Source of the DNA: Fimbriimonadaceae bacterium
Lineage (GTDB): Bacteria; Armatimonadota; Fimbriimonadia; Fimbriimonadales; Fimbriimonadaceae
NCBI GenBank assembly: GCA_947447315.1
Contig: CANFJD010000064.1
Coordinates: 1-11,286, forward strand
DNA: 11,286 nucleotides
Reading direction: 5' to 3'
The notes beneath the pieces were generated by a model. The model did no database searches, was not told the origin of the DNA, and saw nothing but the letters and a program-made list of their open reading frames with translations. Both the position numbers and the translations under genes were made by a program. Below, in pieces: positions 6,120-11,286 of this stretch. Each line of letters opens with the position of its first letter. Within the stretch, counting starts at the first letter, position 1.

Positions 6120-7766
6120 TTATGCCTCCACTTGCCCGGCAATTTGCCGCAGGCTGATCACGACAAACTCGGCCGGTTTAAGCGGCGCGAATCCGACAAC
6201 GATGTTCACGATTCCCAGGTTGATGTCGTTCTGGGTCGTCGTTTCGCGGTCGCACTTCACAAAGTACGCATCCCGCGGAGTTTTGCCTTGGAAGGCACCC
6301 TTACGGAATAGGTCGTTCATGAACGCTCCCAAATTGAGTCGAATTTGCGACCACAGCGGCTCGTCATTGGGTTCAAAAACCGCCCACTGGGTGCCACGAT
6401 AGAGCGACTCTTCGATGAATAGGGCGAGTCGCCGCACCGGAATGTACTTGTACTCGCTTCCGAGCCGATCATCACCGGCCAACGTCCGTGCACCGTAAAC
6501 GATTCGCCCGACCGGCGCTTTCACGCGCAGGGCGTTGAGTCCGAGCGGGTTCAACAACCCGTTTTCGGCGTCCGTGAGCCGGTAGCTCAGGTCCGGGACG
6601 GCCTTCAAGGTGGCATCCAGACCGGCGGGAGCTTTCCACACTCCGCGTTCAGAGTCGGTGCGCGCCATCACGCCCGCCACGGCTCCCACCGTGCTGAAGC
6701 TAGACAGTAGGCCACCGCGGAATGGATCCGGCTGCACCAACCGCGGCCAGTAAGCGGCGGCATAGCTGGAACGAGTACCCAACTGATCGGGAGACGCGGC
6801 TAGTCCGGTAACGGCGGCGTTTGGAGTGTTCCAAGCGGCCGGGGCGTCCAGAATCAGAAACGCTCGCCGAGATTCGGCGTAGCTGGCGGCCAGTCCCACC
6901 AATTGAGTGGGGAGATCGGCCCCGCCGGTACATGGCGGAATCGCAAGGAGGTTGAAAAGGTCTGCCTGATCCAGAGCGTACAAGCCCTGCTTGTTGGCCT
7001 GGGCGTTGGCGGGGAAGAAATCTTCGGCGAGGGTTAAATCTTCGCCGTCGTCTCCAACAAGCGCAGTTAGCGCGGCGTCAAGCGCATTCCGTTTTGTCGC
7101 AAAGGTTGCTTGTACGAACGGGATGGCACGGCGGGCGACTTCAAGTGCGTCTTCGGCCGCACCGACCGCATCCTTACCCGCGGCGACGGCAGGAGCCATT
7201 GCCGGAAATGCCCCGGACCAGCGAAGAAATTCGCTACTGGCAAGAAGCGTGCGGTCAACTCTCTGGGCATGATCTGCGACCGTAAGGTTCGTGAATAGCT
7301 CCGATCGCCCGCTGGAAGTATCCAGAACCGCGAGGTTGAAAATTGTGTTCTGGGCGACTCCCATTGACGCACCCATTCCCGCTGGCACATTAGTGTCCAC
7401 CGTGACCCGTAAAGACTTTCCCCAGGTTCCCGGAGTGGCGGCTTCAAACGTGAGCGCACCGATTGTGAACGTGGTAGTTGCCGCGGGAGCGCCGGCTTTT
7501 ACATTGAATAGCCGCACCACAACTGCCTGTCCGCCGCCATTAGTAAAGAAGTCGCGGACCGCAAAGCTAAGGTTGCTGTACGGCGCCAAGCCCCCGAACG
7601 ACCGTTCGTAATCGGCAAAACTCGTAATCGTGGTGGCGACGTTCAACGGGCCCCGCGCTGCCCGGCCGATGAAGGCCGCGACTGCAGTAGGAACTCCGGT
7701 GATGGTGCGCACGCCACTCGGAACTTCCTGTATATAGACTCCCGGATAGCTAAGGGTTGCGGGCAT
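6120..7766 (-). CDS. Contractile sheath protein of the eCIS (Afp2/Pvc2-like, phage tail sheath family)
   Basis: A 548-residue sheath protomer. The N-terminus MPATLSYPGVYIQEVPSGVR and the following TGVPTAVAAFIGRAARGPLN are the hallmark of tail sheath proteins; this arm links neighbouring protomers. The variable middle (about 80-390) includes an alanine-rich segment near 190-240 and the LAEDFFPANAQANKQGLYALDQADLFNLL stretch (about 249-277, beginning LAEDFF). The conserved C-terminal domain (about 400-548) has VYGARTLAGD, the RRLALFIEESL helix, FEPNDEPLW, RDAYFVKCDRETTTQNDI (about 492-509) and the terminal VVISLRQIAGQ. It polymerises around the tube and contracts on triggering. It is the first gene of the operon, with GAGGAG 11 nt before the ATG and a promoter at 7838-7866. 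No truncation is seen. Confidence 0.96.
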   Translation of the reverse strand: MPATLSYPGVYIQEVPSGVRTITGVPTAVAAFIGRAARGPLNVATTITSFADYERSFGGLAPYSNLSFAVRDFFTNGGGQAVVVRLFNVKAGAPAATTTFTIGALTFEAATPGTWGKSLRVTVDTNVPAGMGASMGVAQNTIFNLAVLDTSSGRSELFTNLTVADHAQRVDRTLLASSEFLRWSGAFPAMAPAVAAGKDAVGAAEDALEVARRAIPFVQATFATKRNALDAALTALVGDDGEDLTLAEDFFPANAQANKQGLYALDQADLFNLLAIPPCTGGADLPTQLVGLAASYAESRRAFLILDAPAAWNTPNAAVTGLAASPDQLGTRSSYAAAYWPRLVQPDPFRGGLLSSFSTVGAVAGVMARTDSERGVWKAPAGLDATLKAVPDLSYRLTDAENGLLNPLGLNALRVKAPVGRIVYGARTLAGDDRLGSEYKYIPVRRLALFIEESLYRGTQWAVFEPNDEPLWSQIRLNLGAFMNDLFRKGAFQGKTPRDAYFVKCDRETTTQNDINLGIVNIVVGFAPLKPAEFVVISLRQIAGQVEA

Positions 7767-7777
7767 GTTGGATATTG

Positions 7778-7783
7778 CTCCTC
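7778..7783 (-). promoter_or_regulatory. Ribosome binding site of the sheath gene
   Basis: GAGGAG on the minus strand, 11 nt before the ATG at 7766. The spacing is slightly long but this is the only purine-rich candidate near the start. Confidence 0.55.
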
Positions 7784-7794
7784 GGGAAGTCTCC

Positions 7795-7814
7795 CAACTT
7801 AAACTAAAAAGTTG
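7795..7814 (-). repeat. Inverted repeat in the leader of the eCIS operon
   Basis: CAACTT and AAGTTG flank an 8-nt spacer in the region between the predicted transcription start and the sheath gene. A second weak arm pair, GGGA/TCCC (7784-7787 and 7792-7795), touches it, so the leader could fold in alternative ways. It may be an operator dyad or an mRNA hairpin; the sequence does not distinguish these. Confidence 0.4.
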
Positions 7815-7837
7815 AAATTTTAATCCCGTGTCACCCT

Positions 7838-7866
7838 ATCATATGGCACGGAAGTGTAAAAGTCAA
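7838..7866 (-). promoter_or_regulatory. Sigma70-type promoter of the eCIS operon
   Basis: On the minus strand a -35 element TTGACT (7866-7861) and a -10 element TATGAT (7843-7838) are separated by exactly 17 bp. Each element differs from consensus at one base. The predicted start near 7831 would give a leader of roughly 65 nt before the sheath ATG at 7766. Confidence 0.7.
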
Positions 7867-7888
7867 GACCGCATTCATACTAGGTTTT

Positions 7889-7897
7889 TGCTATTAA
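7889..7897 (+). promoter_or_regulatory. Possible extended -10 promoter element for the zinc-ribbon gene
   Basis: TGCTATTAA on the plus strand fits an extended -10 (TGn plus a TATAAT-like hexamer), 24 nt before the ATG at 7922. No good -35 is visible at the usual spacing, so this is a weak call. Confidence 0.3.
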
Positions 7898-7921
7898 AGA
7901 CATCGCGGTAACCTGAAAGGG

Positions 7922-8626
7922 ATGGCATCGCTTGAGTTGACTCGACTTTGGAAGCTTCACGAGACCGACGAGGCTATTTTGGGTCTACAGAAACGGGCGG
8001 CCGCCCTCGATGGCGGAAAGAAGTTTCAGGAAGCGGCGAAGATTTTGTCGGCCCAGATCGCGGCTCATCCTTACCGAAAGGCCCACGCCGAGGCGTTAGA
8101 TCTGAATCTCCAGCTGAAATCCACCGAAGACAAGCTCAAAAAGTTAGACAAGGACCTTTTCGGGGGAAGCGTCACCAGCACCCGTGAAGCGGACACGCTT
8201 CAGAAGGAAATCGACGCCACCAAGCGCCAGCGAGATCGTCTCACCGACCGCCTGTTGGAGCTGGAAGAGGGCCAGGGTCCCCAGAAAGCCGAGATGGATG
8301 ACCTCCAGAAAAAGCTAGACCAATACAACGCCGCCGCTAAAAAGGCTCACGCGGAAGCGCTCGTGCAACAAAAACAGATGCAAACGGAGTACGCGGACGC
8401 CACCAAGAAGCGGCCGGAGCTGGCGAAATCGATTAATCCCGGTCTCTTAGCCCGATACGATGGAATTCGGAAGAAACAGGGAACGGGCATGGCGCGTATC
8501 AAAGGGGGCTCCTGCAGTGCCTGCGGCATGAATCTTCCCGAAAAGACGATTCTTGGCGCGAAAGAAGACAAAGTTGTAACATGCGAAGCCTGCCATCGAA
8601 TCCTGTATTTCCACGAAGGGCTGTAA
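7922..8626 (+). CDS. Coiled-coil C4-type zinc ribbon protein (zf-RING_7 / CT398-like family)
   Basis: A 234-residue protein. Residues about 5-190 are almost wholly helical and rich in Lys, Glu and Gln (for example DRLTDRLLELEEGQG, EALVQQKQMQTEY), predicting a long antiparallel coiled coil. Residues 198-224 carry the zinc knuckles CSAC and CEAC (C198, C201, C221, C224), with IKGGSCSACGM before and RILYF after, as usual in this family. The segment GGSVTSTREADTLQKEI (81-97) corresponds to the family's conserved loop between helices. Length is typical. Members occur in many bacteria and have been proposed to bind nucleic acid or act as scaffolds; no precise role is established. The ATG is the first start after an in-frame stop at 7895; GAAAGG lies almost against it. 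It heads the plus-strand run and is not part of the eCIS. Confidence 0.87.
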   Translation: MASLELTRLWKLHETDEAILGLQKRAAALDGGKKFQEAAKILSAQIAAHPYRKAHAEALDLNLQLKSTEDKLKKLDKDLFGGSVTSTREADTLQKEIDATKRQRDRLTDRLLELEEGQGPQKAEMDDLQKKLDQYNAAAKKAHAEALVQQKQMQTEYADATKKRPELAKSINPGLLARYDGIRKKQGTGMARIKGGSCSACGMNLPEKTILGAKEDKVVTCEACHRILYFHEGL

Positions 8627-9381
8627 CGCTCGCGATCGGGTTGGGCATCCTGGGATCACTCTCGGGGTGTGCCAAATTTCCGGACGGGGGTGGCGTGGGA
8701 AACTTCACCAAGATCTCATTCCGGTTTCGGGTGGCTGGCAGCATTAACGACACCGTTGATTCCTCGCCATTAAGCCAGTACATCTACGTCGTTGCGATCC
8801 GGGCGATTAATACCGAGGACGTACCGAACACCGGCGCGCCTTCCCCGGTGATTGGTAATAACTCTCCAAACGGATTTGTGGCGGGCAGCCCCACGCACTT
8901 TGTCCAGTACGATTCCACGCGTCCGGGCCGACCATTTTCGCTCTACAAATTTAATCCCGGTCCAACTCCCAGTGATCCTACAAATCCAATTAATCTGGGG
9001 TCTTGGTTTGATACTTCCGCCACTCGACGCCCTATCCTCGGATACGCGGCACCCGTGACCGGCGGAGATCCTCGCGAACTGCAGTTTGACCTTTACACCG
9101 ACCAACTTGTGGATAGCGATAACCTGGCGAGCACGCTCACCAAACTGCAGGTGAATATTCTCACGATGAATGTGAAGAGCACGGCCAGCGGAAGTCGGTC
9201 GTGGGATGCCCTGGGGAACACGCTCAGCCCCACCGAGCTGAACACCACCGTCATCGTCGACCTCCGGTTCAATCATATTGTCAACAACGCTTCCGGAATC
9301 GAGCCGACCAACGATACCGCCGGGTTTTCGGACCCCGATGACGATATTTCCGACTTTAGTATCGAGGTTCAACGTCCGTAA
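8581..9381 (+). CDS. Predicted lipoprotein of unknown function
   Basis: A 266-residue protein with a lipoprotein signal: basic PRR (11-13), hydrophobic AVTLAIGLGILG, and lipobox LSGC with the acylated cysteine at residue 30. The mature part has mixed beta-type sequence (ISFRFRVAGS, QYIYVVAIRAIN, LQFDLYTDQLVD, NTTVIVDLRFNHI) and an acidic end (DPDDDISDF). It contains no catalytic motif that I recognise, and I cannot name a family. It should be anchored to a membrane and exposed outside the cytoplasm. The ATG lies inside the zinc-ribbon gene, overlapping its end by 46 bp in another frame. No good ribosome binding site precedes it, so translational coupling is likely. The only later in-frame start candidates would break the signal peptide, which supports the upstream ATG. 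Confidence 0.8.
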   Translation: MRSLPSNPVFPRRAVTLAIGLGILGSLSGCAKFPDGGGVGNFTKISFRFRVAGSINDTVDSSPLSQYIYVVAIRAINTEDVPNTGAPSPVIGNNSPNGFVAGSPTHFVQYDSTRPGRPFSLYKFNPGPTPSDPTNPINLGSWFDTSATRRPILGYAAPVTGGDPRELQFDLYTDQLVDSDNLASTLTKLQVNILTMNVKSTASGSRSWDALGNTLSPTELNTTVIVDLRFNHIVNNASGIEPTNDTAGFSDPDDDISDFSIEVQRP

Positions 9382-9407
9382 CCTCAGCCTGGCTCGTCTC
9401 TAGGTGG

Positions 9408-10430
9408 ATGCCGGCCGATACCGTACGACTTCTGACCGAATCTCGCGAAGCGGAGTATCTCTCGCCGTTTGCGATGCGGAGTGCGGAATCCGTCGGTCGG
9501 CAATTCCCAGATCTGCCCGACCCAGTTCGAACCGCGTTTCAGCGGGATCGTGACCGAATTCTCCACAGCAAGGGATTTCGACGGCTGAAGCACAAAACCC
9601 AAGTCTTTATCGACCCCGAGGGTGATCATTATCGAACGCGCCTTACCCACACTCTGGAAGTGGCGCAGGTGGCCCGGACGATTGGTCGCGCCCTGCGACT
9701 GAATGAGGACCTCATTGAAGCCATCGCCCTCGGGCACGATGTCGGACACACGCCGTTTGGGCATGCGGGGGAAACCGCGCTGGATGAAGCAATTCGCGAG
9801 GCGGCAGTTCCGCGTGGACCGACTCACTTTCGTCATTACGAACAGTCGCTAAGGGTTGTGGAGATTTTGGAGCCGCTGAACCTCACGTTCGAAACGAGGG
9901 CTGGCATTGATGGTCACAGTAAAGGGCAGAAGGATCTTTCTGACGCCGATGGTCAACCGGTTTCAACCCTAGAAGCGGCGGTGGTTCGCATCTCGGACCG
10001 CATCGCTTACTTGAACGCAGATCTGGACGATGCGCTGCGAAGTGGGATTATTCCCGCCATCCCAACCGCATTTGCCCACCTGGGGGATACGCACGGTCAC
10101 CGAGTGGGCCGGATGGTGGAGGATGCGATCGAAAATAGTCTGGATCGTCCCGCCCTGGCCTTTTCTGCGGGTCTGCTGAAGGATCTCAACGCCCTGAAGG
10201 AGTGGCTGTTTGAGGAGGTTTATTACCGATATCCATTGATCTATCCCGAGATTGGAAAGGCCCGCGCCGTGGTGAAAGACTTGTATCGCCACTACTTGAC
10301 GGCGGGCGAGTTGCCGGAAGGCTACGAGGGCGCGCAGGGCGCGGTGGACTACGTGGCGGGAATGACCGATCGATTCGCGACCGAAACTTTTCGGCGGCTG
10401 CGGATGCCCGAGCCATGGCCGCGCCTTTAA
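9408..10430 (+). CDS. dgt: Deoxynucleoside triphosphate triphosphohydrolase (dGTPase-like HD protein)
   Basis: A 340-residue HD-superfamily enzyme expected to cleave dNTPs (dGTP in the best-known member) to deoxynucleoside and triphosphate, trimming cytoplasmic dNTP pools. The family signature RTAFQRDRDRILHSKGFRRL (41-60) with KHKTQVF is intact. The metal-binding set is visible as H81 (RLTHTLEV), H110-D111 (GHDVGHTPFGH) and D197 (RISDRIAYLNADLDDA). HYEQSLRVVE (143-152) and ETRAGIDGHS follow family order. The length matches the shorter bacterial type-2 subgroup rather than the longer E. coli Dgt. The ATG has AGGTGG immediately upstream. It follows the lipoprotein by 26 bp, with no terminator visible between, and precedes hemW by 8 bp. 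Substrate preference cannot be read from sequence, and the symbol is given at family level. Confidence 0.93.
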   Translation: MPADTVRLLTESREAEYLSPFAMRSAESVGRQFPDLPDPVRTAFQRDRDRILHSKGFRRLKHKTQVFIDPEGDHYRTRLTHTLEVAQVARTIGRALRLNEDLIEAIALGHDVGHTPFGHAGETALDEAIREAAVPRGPTHFRHYEQSLRVVEILEPLNLTFETRAGIDGHSKGQKDLSDADGQPVSTLEAAVVRISDRIAYLNADLDDALRSGIIPAIPTAFAHLGDTHGHRVGRMVEDAIENSLDRPALAFSAGLLKDLNALKEWLFEEVYYRYPLIYPEIGKARAVVKDLYRHYLTAGELPEGYEGAQGAVDYVAGMTDRFATETFRRLRMPEPWPRL

Positions 10431-10438
10431 CGTAGACT

Positions 10439-11286
10439 ATGAGCGTGGATCCGATCGCCGTCTACGTCCACGTTCCGTTTTGCCCCAGTAAGTGCGGCTA
10501 TTGCGACTTCAATTCTTACGCGCTGGAGCGATTGGACCCGGATATCATGAGCCGAACCGTCGCGGCGATTCGCGCCGAGATCGAGTCGTCTCCCTTTGCC
10601 GGTCGTCCGGCGCGGACCATCTTCTTTGGCGGGGGAACTCCCACCTATTTGGCGGCGAACCAACTGACTGGACTATTGGAAGCGGTGGTGGCAGTCCATC
10701 CCCCCATTGCTGATTGTGAGATTTCCAGCGAAGCAAACCCGGGCACCGTGGATGCCACGAAGTTTGCCGCCATGCGGGCGGCAGGATTTAACCGAATCTC
10801 TCTAGGTGCCCAAAGCTTCGACAATGCGGACCTGATTCGGCTGGAGCGGGTTCACGTAGCCGATGAGATTGATCGCGCAGTGGCGGCAGCCCGAGAAGCG
10901 GGCTTTGACAATCTGAATCTGGACCTGATGTTTGCCCTGCCGAATCAATCTCGCCGGGCTTGGGCAACGAACCTGGAGAAGGCACTGTCTCTCGCTCCGG
11001 ACCATATCTCGCTTTACTGCCTCACCATCGAGCCGAATACGGCATTCTACAAGCGGCATCTACGTGGTCAGCTGGAACTTCCCGATGAGGACGCCCAGGT
11101 GGAGATGTACGATGACTGCCTCCGCCGAACTCAGGAGGCGGGATTTATCCAGTATGAGATTTCCAATTTCGCGCGGCCCGGCCGGGAGTGTCAGCACAAT
11201 CTGGAGTACTGGCACAATCGCGAATATGCGGGTTACGGACCGGGGGCGGTTGGTCGCGTGGGAGATGTTCGTACGACCATACTCAA
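10439..11286 (+). CDS. hemW: Radical SAM heme chaperone HemW, partial (C-terminus beyond window)
   Basis: The frame is open from the ATG at 10439 to the window edge, 282 complete codons of a protein usually near 380. The N-terminus carries the radical SAM cluster CPSKCGYC (C15, C19, C22), in the CxxxCxYCDF form typical of HemW. GGGTP (64-68), EANPGT (98-103), ISLGAQSF (120-127) and the late HN..YW motif (in ECQHNLEYWHN) all follow. HemW proteins resemble oxygen-independent coproporphyrinogen III oxidase (HemN) but act as heme-binding chaperones that pass heme to cytochromes. The CDFNSY after the cluster and short N-terminus favour HemW over HemN. It starts 8 bp after the dgt stop, so the two are probably co-transcribed. 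No strong ribosome binding site is seen; a GTG two codons downstream is an alternative start. Confidence 0.92.
   Translation, partial: MSVDPIAVYVHVPFCPSKCGYCDFNSYALERLDPDIMSRTVAAIRAEIESSPFAGRPARTIFFGGGTPTYLAANQLTGLLEAVVAVHPPIADCEISSEANPGTVDATKFAAMRAAGFNRISLGAQSFDNADLIRLERVHVADEIDRAVAAAREAGFDNLNLDLMFALPNQSRRAWATNLEKALSLAPDHISLYCLTIEPNTAFYKRHLRGQLELPDEDAQVEMYDDCLRRTQEAGFIQYEISNFARPGRECQHNLEYWHNREYAGYGPGAVGRVGDVRTTIL

Noticed and set aside
8770..9372. 200-aa minus-strand frame across the lipoprotein gene
   Set aside because: The plus-strand frame has a proper lipoprotein signal and fits the gene run; the antisense frame has no domain and an atypical composition.
9382..9407. Possible terminator between the lipoprotein and dgt genes
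   Set aside because: Only a 4-bp arm pair with too short a loop is present and there is no T-run.
9835..9866. HYEQS in the dGTPase-like protein, where some homologues have an HN form
   Set aside because: I recall HY as a common variant of this motif in bacterial homologues, and all metal ligands are present, so there is no sign of an inactive enzyme.
1..11286. CRISPR arrays, tRNA or rRNA genes, insertion sequences
   Set aside because: I found no regularly spaced repeats, cloverleaf-like segments, transposase motifs or terminal inverted repeats on either strand by eye.

Overview
The window looks like ordinary bacterial chromosome of moderately high GC (high 50s by eye), gene-dense, with no transposase, integrase, tRNA, rRNA or CRISPR array. 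It holds two divergent gene blocks separated by a 155-bp promoter region (7767-7921). The species cannot be fixed from sequence alone. The style of the housekeeping block and the odd lipoprotein would fit a lineage such as Armatimonadota, but that is a weak guess.

Left block, minus strand, 7766 down to 1 (runs off the left edge): one end of an extracellular contractile injection system (eCIS, the Afp/PVC/metamorphosis-associated-contractile-structure family of phage-tail-like particles). In transcription order it encodes the contractile sheath, the inner tube, a zinc-ribbon protein resembling T4-type baseplate hub assembly chaperones, a 238-aa disordered eCIS accessory protein, a DUF4255/Pvc16-type cap protein with added Ig-like domains, a Pvc15-type AAA+ ATPase, a 63-aa small protein and a DUF4157 metalloprotease-like protein cut by the window edge. 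Most junctions are 4-nt start/stop overlaps, so this is a tight operon. A near-consensus promoter (TTGACT, 17 bp, TATGAT) lies in front of the sheath gene. The expected spike, LysM, gp25-like, large baseplate, tape-measure and fibre genes are not in the window. They probably lie to the left.

Right block, plus strand, 7922 to 11286: a coiled-coil C4 zinc-ribbon protein, a lipoprotein of unknown function whose start overlaps the zinc-ribbon gene by 46 bp, an HD-domain dNTP triphosphohydrolase (dGTPase family) and the first three quarters of hemW (radical SAM heme chaperone). These look like chromosomal housekeeping genes in one run and mark the edge of the eCIS locus.

The points most worth a second look are the DUF4157 protein with an unassigned C-terminal domain after a Pro/Thr/Ala linker, the strong promoter and structured leader of the eCIS operon, a hairpin that covers the ribosome binding site just after the tube gene, and the little-characterised 63-aa and 238-aa eCIS proteins.
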